A stretch of DNA of 64,000 nucleotides, taken from Alphaproteobacteria bacterium (GTDB taxonomy: Bacteria; Pseudomonadota; Alphaproteobacteria; UBA2966). The translations under genes and the position numbers were made by a program. This document shows positions 8,481 to 16,887 of the stretch, one piece after another (position 1 is the stretch's first letter; each line of letters begins with the position of its first letter). The DNA lies in NCBI GenBank assembly GCA_018650465.1, contig JABIFY010000146.1, positions 1 through 64,000 of the forward strand, read 5' to 3'. The notes under the pieces are model-generated. The model was not told the origin of the DNA and made no database searches. It was given only the letters and a program-made list of their open reading frames with translations.

Positions 8481-8497
8481 TTGTATACAGTATACAA
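8481..8497. promoter_or_regulatory. GntR operator copy 2 (perfect palindrome)
   Basis: TTGTATACAGTATACAA: two perfect 8-base arms around a central A, typical in size of GntR/FCD operators. It lies 16 bases before the ATG of the amidotransferase gene, so this operon has its own regulated promoter even though the transporter lies just upstream. Confidence 0.82.
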
Positions 8498-8512
8498 ACA
8501 GGACAAATTGAT

Positions 8513-9457
8513 ATGTGTGGAATTGCAGGCCGAATACTTAACGCCCCGGGGAAAGTCGGGGATGATCTCGTTGAACTGATGGTCGCCCAGGAACACCGGG
8601 GATCAGACAGTACGGGATTTGCCATCTACGGCATTCCACGTGATACCGGATATGTGTTGCGCGGCATGGGTTTTGATAAAACCTCAATCGATTCAGATAT
8701 GGATGATTTCCGGAATATTCTGAAGTCGCATGGATCGGATTTCATCGAAGACCCGACATTTGTGACCAACGAAGACAGTCACTATTGCACCCGGATGGTG
8801 ATCAGTGATCCAAAGGATGTGACCCGGTGGATTAACGACGCTGACGAGATTACGGATCGTTTTGAAGTGCAGTCTTGTGGGCGGTCCCTGGAAATTATCA
8901 AGGATGTCGGCAGTTCTGATGATGTGGCGAACAAACATGGTGTGCGTGAATTGATCGGCACACATGGCCTCGGGCATGCTCGTCTGGCCACGGAAAGCTC
9001 TGTGCTACCGAACGCCAGCCACCCGTTCTGGGCCCGCCCGTTTCCGGATGTTGCTATCGTTCATAACGGCCAAATCACGGATTATTACACCTGGCGCACC
9101 AAGCTGGAGCACATGGGCTATCGCTTCCTGACCTACAACGACAGTGAGTTAATTGCTGTCTGGGTGTCTGACCAAATGAAAAACGGTTTGACCATGGAAC
9201 AAGCGCTGACCAAGTCGATCACATCCATTGACGGTGTTTTCACTTACATGATTGCCCAGCCCGACGGCATTGGTTTTGCCAAGGACCGTTTCGCCATGAA
9301 GCCACTTGTGACCGTACAGAACAATGGCGAGCTGGCTGCTGCAACTGAGGAACAAGCCGTACGTCGGGTGGTGCCGGACGAATCAGATATCATTAATTAC
9401 GATGGACCAAGCATGACGGACATCTGGGGTGTCGGTAACCGGAGGGCAGCCGCATGA
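8513..9457 (+). CDS. class II glutamine amidotransferase (GlxB/MgsA-like)
   Basis: A 314-residue Ntn-type glutamine amidotransferase. Met is followed directly by Cys2, the nucleophile (MCGIAGRI). The GATase II core is seen in EHRGSDSTGFAIYG, THGLGHARLATESS with the conserved Arg, and IVHNGQITDYYTWR (oxyanion-hole Asn/Gly). It corresponds to the glutaminase domain of glutamate synthase as a separate subunit; in methylotrophs the equivalent MgsA is part of N-methylglutamate synthase. The adjacent genes encode the other two subunits and overlap by ATGA. AGGA lies about 9 bases before the ATG. Likely role: ammonia release or gamma-glutamyl transfer within the synthase; substrate not determined. 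Confidence 0.87.
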   Translation: MCGIAGRILNAPGKVGDDLVELMVAQEHRGSDSTGFAIYGIPRDTGYVLRGMGFDKTSIDSDMDDFRNILKSHGSDFIEDPTFVTNEDSHYCTRMVISDPKDVTRWINDADEITDRFEVQSCGRSLEIIKDVGSSDDVANKHGVRELIGTHGLGHARLATESSVLPNASHPFWARPFPDVAIVHNGQITDYYTWRTKLEHMGYRFLTYNDSELIAVWVSDQMKNGLTMEQALTKSITSIDGVFTYMIAQPDGIGFAKDRFAMKPLVTVQNNGELAAATEEQAVRRVVPDESDIINYDGPSMTDIWGVGNRRAAA

Positions 9458-10146
9458 GTGACATCATAATCGAAGTCGGCGACCGCCATATCCGGGAGAT
9501 CAACGAGGACATCCAGGCCGCCTGCAAAACAGGTGAAAAGATCATCGTCCGCAACACGCTGTCGCGTCACAATCTGGGTATTGGGTTGCCTGATGGTGCC
9601 AACATCCATTTTGAAGGCAGCGTCGGATATTACTGCGGCGGGCTCAACAACGGTGCCACAATAACCATCGAGCGCAACGGCGGTTGGGGCATTGGTGAAG
9701 CCATGGCCAAGGGACACATAACCGTCGGTGGCTATGCCGGCATGTCGGTTGGTGCGGCAATGCTGGGTGGCACCATCCATGTCAAAGGCGATTCAGGTCC
9801 ACGCTGTGGCGTGGCCATGAAGGGCGGCAACATCATTGTTGAAGGCAAAATCGGCTACCAGTCCGGCTTTATGTCTCATTCCGGCAAGATCATCGCCTTG
9901 GGCGGTGCCGGTGCCTCCTGCGCTGATGCGCTGTGGGAGGGCGAAGTCTGGGTGGCAGGCGAAGTTGAAAGCCTTGGTGTTGATGTAAATATCATTGAGC
10001 CCAGCGCCGAAGATGTAGCCGAAGTTGAGGGTATTCTTGAACCCCTCGGCCTTAATGACAGTTCACGTGAATGGCGCAAAATGATCTCTGGTCAACGCCT
10101 ATGGTACTTTGAAAGTCGGGATGCAAACGCATGGCTAATGATATAG
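9454..10146 (+). CDS. GXGXG-domain glutamate synthase subunit (GlxC/MgsB-like)
   Basis: A 230-residue protein equal to the C-terminal right-handed beta-helix of glutamate synthase large subunit. Repeated glycine strands are seen: GSVGYYCGGLNNGATITI, GYAGMSVGAAMLGGTIHVKGDSGPRCGVAMKGGNIIVEGKIGYQSGF. As a free subunit it is the GlxC/MgsB type. It overlaps the amidotransferase stop by four bases (ATGA) and itself overlaps the FMN subunit by 16 bases, strong signs of translational coupling and a complex of fixed ratio. The GXGXG domain is structural in glutamate synthase; no active-site residues are expected. Confidence 0.88.
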   Translation: MSDIIIEVGDRHIREINEDIQAACKTGEKIIVRNTLSRHNLGIGLPDGANIHFEGSVGYYCGGLNNGATITIERNGGWGIGEAMAKGHITVGGYAGMSVGAAMLGGTIHVKGDSGPRCGVAMKGGNIIVEGKIGYQSGFMSHSGKIIALGGAGASCADALWEGEVWVAGEVESLGVDVNIIEPSAEDVAEVEGILEPLGLNDSSREWRKMISGQRLWYFESRDANAWLMI

Positions 10147-11552
10147 AAGACAAATACGAATATCCCTTTGAAATGCCTTCCGAGGAAGCCGTTGCTTATG
10201 GCGGCGGCAGGATTGAAGGACGCCCACCCGGCGTGCCGTCATCTTATGACCGGGGTGGCTCAACCAGGTGGACACCGGAGGCGCTTTCCGAAGTTCATGC
10301 CCTGTCGCAACTGGGGCGGTATCAGGTTCGTGGTTACAATACGTTCAACAAACAGATGCCGACGTTCGATGATCTGACTTTTGTGCCCGCGACCATGACC
10401 CGTTTACCGCTGGAAGGTTATCGTGAAAGCTGCGATGCCACGACGGTTCTTGGCGGTGGCAGTGGTCTGGTCGAAAAACCTATCGAGATGAAAATTCCGA
10501 TCTATATCGCATCCATGTCTTTCGGTGCGTTGTCGGCAAATGCCAAAGCCGCCCTTGGTTACGGTGCGTCCAAAGTGGGCACCATGACCTGTACCGGTGA
10601 AGGCGGCATGCTGGAAGAGGAGCGTGAGGCTTCAACTAGTTTGCTTTATCAAATGTCACCGTCCCGTTACGGCCTGGATCTCGACCATTTGCGCCGCGCC
10701 GATGCGCTGGAGCTGGTGGTGGGACAAGGTGCCAAGCCGGGTACTGGCGGGCTGTTGCTGGGTATGAAAGTCAGCAAACGTATTTCCGACATTCGCACGT
10801 TGCCGGAAGGTGTCGATCAACGCTCAACTATTCGTCACCCCGATTTTCTCGGTGCAGATGATCTGGCTGTGAAGGTCGAGGAACTGCGGATCGCAACCAA
10901 CTATCAGGTGCCAATTTTCCTGAAGATGGGTGCAACGCGTCCGCTTTATGATGTCGCTGTTGCCGCCAAGGCTGGTGTGGATGTCGTTGTCGTCGATGGT
11001 GCCGAAGGTGGCACAGGTGCGTCGCCTGAGATGTTGTTGAACCACACCGGTATTCCAACCATGAGCGCCATACCAGCGGCCCGTAAAGCATTGGAAGATT
11101 GCGGCATGTCCGGCAAGGTCAGTCTTGTCGCTGCCGGGGGTATTCGCTCCGGTGTTGATGCGGCCAAATGTCTGGCTCTCGGGGCTGATGCTGTGATGAT
11201 CGGCAACGGTGCCATGATTTCGCTCGGCTGTAATTCACCTTGTTATGAAGAAGATTATGCCAAGCTTGGGACGTCGCCAGGTGCCTGTCATCACTGTCAT
11301 ACGGGCTTGTGTCCGGTTGGTGTGGCGACACAGGAGCCACATCTGGAAGAACGCATGGATGTAGCCGCAGGTGCCGAACGTGTCGCTCGTTATTTGACAG
11401 CCATGACCATGGAAATCACGGCCCTGGCCAAAGCTTGTGGCAAGTCCAGTGTTCATAACCTTGAAATGGAAGACCTGCGTTCGATGTCTTTTGAGGCTTC
11501 TGCGTTCACAGGTGTTAAGATGGCGGGCATTGATAAGCCCTATACTTGGTAG
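10131..11552 (+). CDS. FMN-binding glutamate synthase subunit (GlxD/MgsC-like)
   Basis: A 473-residue protein equivalent to the FMN/synthase barrel of glutamate synthase. Motifs are IYIASMSFGALSANAKAALGYGA, the GEGGM(L) loop, GQGAKPGTGGLLLG, VVVDGAEGGTGASPEMLLNHTGIP and LVAAGGIRSGVDAAKCLALGADAVMIG. The cysteine group CNSPC...CHHCHTGLCPVG would bind an iron-sulfur cluster as in GltB. It forms the third subunit with the two genes before it. In the methylamine pathway the equivalent MgsC makes N-methylglutamate from glutamate (or gamma-glutamylmethylamide) and amine. Here the amine is unknown. About 85 bases separate it from the ligase gene, and the reading direction is the same. Confidence 0.88.
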   Translation: MANDIEDKYEYPFEMPSEEAVAYGGGRIEGRPPGVPSSYDRGGSTRWTPEALSEVHALSQLGRYQVRGYNTFNKQMPTFDDLTFVPATMTRLPLEGYRESCDATTVLGGGSGLVEKPIEMKIPIYIASMSFGALSANAKAALGYGASKVGTMTCTGEGGMLEEEREASTSLLYQMSPSRYGLDLDHLRRADALELVVGQGAKPGTGGLLLGMKVSKRISDIRTLPEGVDQRSTIRHPDFLGADDLAVKVEELRIATNYQVPIFLKMGATRPLYDVAVAAKAGVDVVVVDGAEGGTGASPEMLLNHTGIPTMSAIPAARKALEDCGMSGKVSLVAAGGIRSGVDAAKCLALGADAVMIGNGAMISLGCNSPCYEEDYAKLGTSPGACHHCHTGLCPVGVATQEPHLEERMDVAAGAERVARYLTAMTMEITALAKACGKSSVHNLEMEDLRSMSFEASAFTGVKMAGIDKPYTW

Positions 11553-11636
11553 GAATTGCTTCACGCTTGATCAGGATCTACTACTAAACTTGTTGGCAGG
11601 GTAAACTGCCAGCTCATTTTCCTGGGGAGGAAGACG

Positions 11637-12932
11637 ATGAGCGGAACTGTTACAGAGTTACCTGAAGGCACGCACACTGTGGTCCTGGGGGCAGGCGATG
11701 CCAACGGCATCATGCGCGGCAAACGCATTCCGGCCAGCCATTGGCCAACGGTTTGTGAAAGTGGCGCCGCTTTATCTATTGCGACGCTGGCCATCGATAT
11801 GACATGCGATGTCTGGGACACGCCTTATGTCAACTTTGACAATGGCTATCCCGACATGCATCTGTTTCCGGCGCGTGAAGCCTATGCCGTACCGTGGGAG
11901 GAGGGTGTCGCTTTTTGTTTTGGCCGTTTCGAATCCGTTGATCATCAGCCCATCCCCATTGATCCGCGCAACGCCCTGATCAAGGTTCTCAAACGTGCCG
12001 AAGATATGGGCTATGAAGTCAATATCGGGGCGGAGCTGGAATTCTATCTGCTGGACCCGGAAACCCTGAAACCACGGGACAGCGGTATCCAGGTTTACGG
12101 TCTGGCCAGGGCCGCCGCTTTGGAACATGTTCTCGGGCCGATCCGTCGGTATCTCAACGATGTGGGAATCCCCATTGAACAATCCAACCCGGAATATGCC
12201 GCCGGGCAAGTCGAAGTGAATATCCGCTATTCCGAAGCCTTGTTGGCAGCAGACCGGGCCGTGGCATTTCGCAGTTTGGTGAAAGAACTGGCCGTGTCCC
12301 AGAATTATCTGGCAACCTTTATGGCAAAACCTTTCATTGAAGAATCTGGCAGTGGCTTTCATGTCCATCACTCGCTTTGGAAAGATGGCAAGAACGCCTT
12401 TTCGGACGGTGGCAAGCTATCTGCCCTTGGCATGAATTACCTCGGCGGCATGCAAAAGCGTATGGCTGAAATGTCCCTGGTCGCCTCGGGCACACCCAAC
12501 GCCTATCGTCGTCGCCAGCCCTATACATTTTGCCCGATCAATTCAGCCTGGGGCGGTGACAACCGCACCGTGGGCTTACGTGTGATTGAGGGGAAAGACA
12601 GTGCTGTGCGGGTTGAAAAGCGCGATGGCTCAGCTGATTGCAATCCCTATTATCTGATCGCCTGCGAGATCGCTGCCGGTCTGGACGGGATCGAGCAAGG
12701 TTTGTCACCCTCTGAAAAGACGATGGGCAACGCTTACGAATCTGAAACTGCCGAACCCATTCCAACCGATCTGGCAACCGCCGTCGCACTGGCGAAAAAT
12801 TCAAACTTCCTGACGGGCGTTGTGGGTGAAAATTCCATGGGCATCATTGTCAGCCAGGCCGAACGTGAGCTTGAGTTTTTTGCCAATCAGGTGACGCAAG
12901 TCGAGATGGATCGATACCTGACAAACATGTAA
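11637..12932 (+). CDS. glutamine synthetase-like gamma-glutamyl ligase (GlnT/GmaS-like)
   Basis: A 431-residue glutamine synthetase homologue of the short GlnT/GmaS/PuuA class rather than housekeeping GlnA. Catalytic-core motifs are ELEFYLLDPE with metal-binding Glu, QSNPEYAAGQVEVN, GSGFHVHHSLW, and RRRQPYTFCPINSAWGGDNRTVGLRV with the phosphate-binding arginines. The substrate loop differs from GlnA, as in enzymes that join glutamate to amines such as methylamine, putrescine or ethanolamine. GGGGAGGAAGACG precedes the ATG. It closes the operon and is followed by an excellent terminator. Position directly after the three synthase subunits reproduces the mgsABC-gmaS order of methylamine utilisers. 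Confidence 0.87.
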   Translation: MSGTVTELPEGTHTVVLGAGDANGIMRGKRIPASHWPTVCESGAALSIATLAIDMTCDVWDTPYVNFDNGYPDMHLFPAREAYAVPWEEGVAFCFGRFESVDHQPIPIDPRNALIKVLKRAEDMGYEVNIGAELEFYLLDPETLKPRDSGIQVYGLARAAALEHVLGPIRRYLNDVGIPIEQSNPEYAAGQVEVNIRYSEALLAADRAVAFRSLVKELAVSQNYLATFMAKPFIEESGSGFHVHHSLWKDGKNAFSDGGKLSALGMNYLGGMQKRMAEMSLVASGTPNAYRRRQPYTFCPINSAWGGDNRTVGLRVIEGKDSAVRVEKRDGSADCNPYYLIACEIAAGLDGIEQGLSPSEKTMGNAYESETAEPIPTDLATAVALAKNSNFLTGVVGENSMGIIVSQAERELEFFANQVTQVEMDRYLTNM

Positions 12933-12953
12933 GAACGACTGATTGTTAAATGG

Positions 12954-12984
12954 AAAGGGCCGGTGTAAATACCGGCCCTTTTTG
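12954..12984. terminator. bidirectional intrinsic terminator
   Basis: AAAGGGCCGGT (12954-12964), a 6-base loop, and ACCGGCCCTTT (12971-12981) running into TTTT. The perfect 11-bp stem with A/T flanks on both sides can end both the ligase operon and the convergent flavoprotein gene. Confidence 0.92.
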
Positions 12985-13005
12985 TTATTTCACCAGCCCA
13001 CCTTA

Positions 13006-14298
13006 TTATTTCAGATGACGCATGTTTTCCCGAATGTCGACGACCCGATACAGGGCGTGCGCGATGGGCAGGAACCAGGGCCAGCCGCGATGCCAGAATT
13101 TTGTTTCCAGCGTCGTCTTTGTAAATGATGTCTCTCGACCCTGAACACCCAACATATTGAGCGCCGCCTTGTTGCCGAGATAGGGGGCCATGCCATTGCC
13201 GCTGCCGGAAAACCCCATGGCATGCCAGACGCCTTCCTGCTGACCAAGGTGGGGCAGGAAGGAAAAGCTGAAGCCTGTATTGCCGCGCCAACAGTGACTG
13301 ATACCCACGTTCTTGAGCTTGGGGAATATCTCCGCCAGTAGTCCATGCAATATTTTTTGAGCCTTGGCAAAAGGGATTTCCGACAGGCCAGCACGGGCAC
13401 CCAGGATGATGCGCTTGCCGTCGGGGGATTGGCGGTAATAACAATGACGGTGCCGGGTTTCCACGACCATGCGCCCGCCCGGCATGAGTTCTTCGATGAG
13501 TTCAGGTGGCAGTTCTTCTGTGGCGATCACATAAACCGTGACCGGGAAAATCCGTCGCTTCAACCACGAGAATGATTTTTTGGTGTAGCCATTGGTTGCC
13601 ATCAGAACCGAGCCCGCACGAACCGGGCCCCGATCCGTCATGACCTCGAAGCCGGAACCTGTCGCCTTCACACCGGAGACAGGTGTGTTGCCACAGACCG
13701 TGGCCCCGGCGCGTCGGGCGGCATCAACCATACTGGATAGATACTTGCCAGGGTGCAGACCGCCATGATCGTGTATCAGCAAGCCACCGGCATACATGTT
13801 TGTATTGACTTCCGCCTTCATCTTTTCCGGCGAAATCATTTCCACATTCATTGGTGCTATTTCGCGTAACTCATCCAGTGATTGGGCTGTCGCGTCATAT
13901 TCTGCTTTGTTCCACATGCCGCGAAATCGACCGTGGGTTTTAAAATCACAGTCGAGGTTTTCTTCCTGAATAAGGTTTTTGACAAAGCCCAAAGGCTCCA
14001 TATAGGTCTCGCGCAGCAGGTCCCGTGCCGTATCCATACCGTAACGCGCGGCCATGACTTGCAGTGGAACCCTGTGGCCTTCACCGACCATGCCACCATT
14101 TCTGGTACTCGCCCCGTGGCCGGGGGCCTCGGCGTCCAGAACCAGCACAGAAGCCCCATTTTTTGCCAGTGTACGTGCGGCGGAAGAGCCCGTTAATCCG
14201 GCCCCCACGACGACGGCATCATATTCGCTGTTGAATTCTGGTTGGGCATCGGTTTCGCGCTCTATGGCATCCCACCAGTAGGGGGTATTCACGGGCAT
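13006..14298 (-). CDS. FAD-dependent amine oxidase (PuuB/DadA-type)
   Basis: A 430-residue single-chain flavoprotein of the DAO superfamily. The Rossmann fingerprint is VVVGAGLTGSSAARTLAKNGASVLVLDAE (about 29-57). ASTRNGGMVGEGH is the region that follows in gamma-glutamylputrescine oxidase-like proteins, and the C-terminal FAD contact is GFSGSGNGMAPYLG. Enzymes of this type oxidise C-N bonds of gamma-glutamylated amines or N-substituted amino acids to imines and hydrogen peroxide. The gene is divergent from an aldehyde dehydrogenase, with a GntR operator between, and convergent with the ligase operon. I infer it oxidises the glutamylated or N-substituted product of that operon. Confidence 0.88.
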   Translation of the reverse strand: MPVNTPYWWDAIERETDAQPEFNSEYDAVVVGAGLTGSSAARTLAKNGASVLVLDAEAPGHGASTRNGGMVGEGHRVPLQVMAARYGMDTARDLLRETYMEPLGFVKNLIQEENLDCDFKTHGRFRGMWNKAEYDATAQSLDELREIAPMNVEMISPEKMKAEVNTNMYAGGLLIHDHGGLHPGKYLSSMVDAARRAGATVCGNTPVSGVKATGSGFEVMTDRGPVRAGSVLMATNGYTKKSFSWLKRRIFPVTVYVIATEELPPELIEELMPGGRMVVETRHRHCYYRQSPDGKRIILGARAGLSEIPFAKAQKILHGLLAEIFPKLKNVGISHCWRGNTGFSFSFLPHLGQQEGVWHAMGFSGSGNGMAPYLGNKAALNMLGVQGRETSFTKTTLETKFWHRGWPWFLPIAHALYRVVDIRENMRHLK

Positions 14299-14324
14299 TA
14301 CTGTTCATCCTTTGGCCGTCTGGA

Positions 14325-14349
14325 GCGATTTCGGATTTATCCGAATCGC
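14325..14349. repeat. dyad in oxidase leader
   Basis: GCGATT-T-CGGAT, TT, ATCCGAATCGC: an 11-bp dyad with one bulged base, lying 27 bases before the flavoprotein ATG. Transcribed from the operator region it would form a stable hairpin in the leader. It has no poly-U and no known family match that I recognise. Confidence 0.45.
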
Positions 14350-14453
14350 CTCGTCTCATATATGCGTTGCATTGCAACGGGTTACAGACATCAAGTGTTT
14401 CAACAAGAGTTGATAACACTCTACGCATTTCATTACTTGCAAATATATTGCTT

Positions 14454-14470
14454 TTGAATACAGTATACAA
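14454..14470. promoter_or_regulatory. GntR operator copy 3
   Basis: TTGAATACAGTATACAA differs from the perfect copy at 8481 by one base (A for T at position 4). It lies between the divergent flavoprotein and aldehyde dehydrogenase genes, 156 bases from the first ATG and 112 from the second, so one site can serve both directions. Confidence 0.8.
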
Positions 14471-14535
14471 ATAGATATTAACAAACAAATTTTTGATCGA
14501 CCTACGGGCAACGATCAGTCAAATCATGTGTGCAG

Positions 14536-14563
14536 ACAACCAGCGCCTTAAGGTGCTGGTTGT
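14536..14563. repeat. 28-bp palindrome before aldehyde dehydrogenase
   Basis: Arms ACAACCAGCGCCTT and AAGGTGCTGGTTGT meet with no spacer, with one G-T mismatch pair. The palindrome ends 6 bases before the GGAGG ribosome site of the aldehyde dehydrogenase gene. It could be a second operator or an RNA hairpin that modulates access to the ribosome site. Confidence 0.55.
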
Positions 14564-14581
14564 TCAATGGAGGTATCGGCA

Positions 14582-15997
14582 ATGGAAAAATTTCCCCTGA
14601 TTATCAATGGGTTCTCAACAAAGACATCCGAAACATTTGATGTCAAAAATCCGTCGACGGGTGAGATTGTTGGTTATGCGCCAAAGGCAAATCTTGAGCA
14701 GCTGGATTATGCCGTGAAAGCCGCCAACGATGCTTTCAAAGGTTGGAGCGATAAACCTGACGCAGACCGTGCCGCTGCCTGCCACGCTATTGGCGCGGCA
14801 TTGGAAGAAAATGCCGAAGACCTGGCCAGGCTTCTGACGCAGGAACAGGGCAAGCCGCTGAATGGTATGGGCTCACGGTTTGAACTGGGTGGCGCGTCTG
14901 CATGGGCGCATTTCACGGCTGAACTTGAACTGCCGGTCGAAGTTTTACAGGACAACAACGAGGGCAAGGTGGAAATGCACCGCAAGCCAATTGGCGTTGT
15001 AGGATCGATCACGCCCTGGAACTGGCCTGTGATGATCGCCATCTGGCATATTATTCCGGCTATCCGTGCGGGCAATACCGTTGTCGTCAAACCGTCACCC
15101 TACACGCCGCTGTCGACCATCCGCATGGTCGAAATCATGAACCAGATTTTACCTGCTGGTGTGGTCAACCTCATTGCAGGTGGAGACGAACTGGGTGCTG
15201 CCATGTCATCCCATGAAGGTATCGGTAAAATTATTTTTACAGGCTCCTGCGCTACAGGCAAAAAAGTTATGGCCGACGCGTCCGAAACACTCAAACGCCT
15301 GACCCTGGAACTGGGTGGCAACGATGCCGGTATCGTGCTGCCGGATGTTGATCCAAAACAAATCGCCGAAGGCTTGTTCTGGGGGGCGTTCATCAATGGC
15401 GGCCAAACCTGTGCCGCGCTAAAGCGTTTGTATGTGCATGACGATATTTATGACGAGGTCTGCAAGGAACTGACGGCCTTCGCCGGGAATATGAAGATGG
15501 GAGATGGCCTGGACGAAGAAAACGTGCTCGGTCCGATCCAGAATAAAATGCAGTATGACAAAGTTTCCGGCATGGTCGACGATGCCATCGAAAATGGCGG
15601 TCGGGTGCTGATGGGCGGCAAGCCAAATGGCGTTGGCAACGGCAAGGGTTATTATTATCCAATTACGCTGATCGCCGATGTTGATCACGGCGTCAAACTG
15701 GTCGATGAAGAACAGTTTGGCCCGGCGCTGCCGATTATCCGTTATTCCGATATCGACGAAGTCGTGGAACGGGCCAACGACAATCCCAATGGTCTGGGTG
15801 GCTCGGTGTGGTCCAACGATATTGAAGCGGCCAAAAAGATCGCCCTGAAAATGGAATGCGGCACGGTCTGGATTAACAAACACGGCATGATCCAGCCCAA
15901 CGCACCCTTTGGCGGTGTTAAAGGCTCAGGCATTGGCGTTGAATTTGGCGAAGAAGGCCTGAAAGAATATACCAATATTCAGGTCGTCATGAGCTAG
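14582..15997 (+). CDS. NAD(P)-dependent aldehyde dehydrogenase
   Basis: A 471-residue ALDH-superfamily enzyme oxidising an aldehyde to its acid. The fold's landmarks are present: SITPWNWPVMIAIWHIIPAIRAGNTVVVKPS (coenzyme site and Asn), the FTGSCATGKK turn, catalytic Glu243 in LELGGND, and nucleophile Cys277 in GGQTCAA. EEQFGPALPI and NPNGLGGSVWS follow near the end. The start at 14582 is chosen because GGAGG lies 8 bases upstream; the ATG at 14567 overlaps that ribosome site. It is divergent from the amine oxidase and shares its operator. I infer it removes the aldehyde made by the oxidase. Confidence 0.92.
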   Translation: MEKFPLIINGFSTKTSETFDVKNPSTGEIVGYAPKANLEQLDYAVKAANDAFKGWSDKPDADRAAACHAIGAALEENAEDLARLLTQEQGKPLNGMGSRFELGGASAWAHFTAELELPVEVLQDNNEGKVEMHRKPIGVVGSITPWNWPVMIAIWHIIPAIRAGNTVVVKPSPYTPLSTIRMVEIMNQILPAGVVNLIAGGDELGAAMSSHEGIGKIIFTGSCATGKKVMADASETLKRLTLELGGNDAGIVLPDVDPKQIAEGLFWGAFINGGQTCAALKRLYVHDDIYDEVCKELTAFAGNMKMGDGLDEENVLGPIQNKMQYDKVSGMVDDAIENGGRVLMGGKPNGVGNGKGYYYPITLIADVDHGVKLVDEEQFGPALPIIRYSDIDEVVERANDNPNGLGGSVWSNDIEAAKKIALKMECGTVWINKHGMIQPNAPFGGVKGSGIGVEFGEEGLKEYTNIQVVMS

Positions 15998-16024
15998 GGC
16001 TGTTCCTGGACTAAATCGGGTTTG

Positions 16025-16804
16025 CTATTTCGCCAAATGGGCAAAGATACTAAGTCTCGGTTTGGCATTCATGGCACGGGTTTTATGGCCCTGACCGGTG
16101 GTATCGCCGCCAAGAAAAATATCGCCAGGGTGAATATCCCTCGTCCTGGCGTCGCTGGTTTCAACCTGCATTCCTGATGTCAGATTGAGCACAAATTGTT
16201 TTTGCGGCGCATTGTGAAAGCCGTGGTCCAGCGAGCCCGGTTTGAAGACAAATTGATAGCCCACCAAAGGAAGCGCTGCAGTGGCCTTACCAAGCGGCGC
16301 GTTGTAACAATAGCTCAGCGTGTCATCGACGAAGTGCGAGGCACCGTCTCGTCCGGCCATTGTCCGGGTGAGAGGCCCGGTCCGTTGTTGGGCGTCTTCC
16401 AGCAAAGTCCAGTCGGGGCGAATCTTTTCACCGATCTCGATTAAGGCAGTATGCATGTCAAGTCCGCCAACAACGCGGGTTTTATGACCTTCCCCGGTGG
16501 TGTCCAGAATATCGATCATGTCTCCGGTACCAAAAACCTTGTGGTCTCCCTGACCGACCTCTATTTCCATCTGACCATCCAGAACTAAAATGAGTCGACG
16601 GCGGGAGGCGGTATGAAAACCCTTCGCGAAGTCAGCGGGCGTCCAGACAAAGGCAACTTCCTTGGCCGGGAAAACCTCAGTCTCGGCACCGTGCGCGTGA
16701 ATGTTATGGAATGGAATTTCTGTTTCTTTAAACAGGGAAGGGCCATCACCATCAGATACAATCTGTACTAATGTTATGGAATCAGGGTAATTGAGATCGT
16801 TCAA
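16025..16804 (-). CDS. bicupin protein
   Basis: A 259-residue protein with two cupin halves that are clearly duplicates. The first half has FHTASRRRLILVLDGQMEIE...GTGDMIDILDTTGEGHKTR and the second FHNAPQKQFVLNLTSGMQVE...HPGDIFLGGDTTGQGHKTR. Each half carries a G-x-M beta strand and a DTTGxGHKT ending; metal-binding His/Glu residues are only partly evident. Cupins of this kind act as dioxygenases, isomerases or small-ligand binders. It is convergent with the aldehyde dehydrogenase (27 bases apart). No copy of the GntR operator is seen upstream, so membership of that regulon is only suggested by position. Confidence 0.8.
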   Translation of the reverse strand: MNDLNYPDSITLVQIVSDGDGPSLFKETEIPFHNIHAHGAETEVFPAKEVAFVWTPADFAKGFHTASRRRLILVLDGQMEIEVGQGDHKVFGTGDMIDILDTTGEGHKTRVVGGLDMHTALIEIGEKIRPDWTLLEDAQQRTGPLTRTMAGRDGASHFVDDTLSYCYNAPLGKATAALPLVGYQFVFKPGSLDHGFHNAPQKQFVLNLTSGMQVETSDARTRDIHPGDIFLGGDTTGQGHKTRAMNAKPRLSIFAHLAK

Positions 16805-16887
16805 GCCAATGACTCCAGGGAACCAATATTTTTAGGAAAATTATTCTTGAACCGAAGATTGCCCGACTTTTTCTTCAATGGGAAGCG

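Noticed and set aside
10828-11564. Several long - strand frames opposite the FMN synthase gene
   Set aside because: They mirror the codon bias of the strongly supported + strand gene and give His/Arg-rich, non-protein-like translations.
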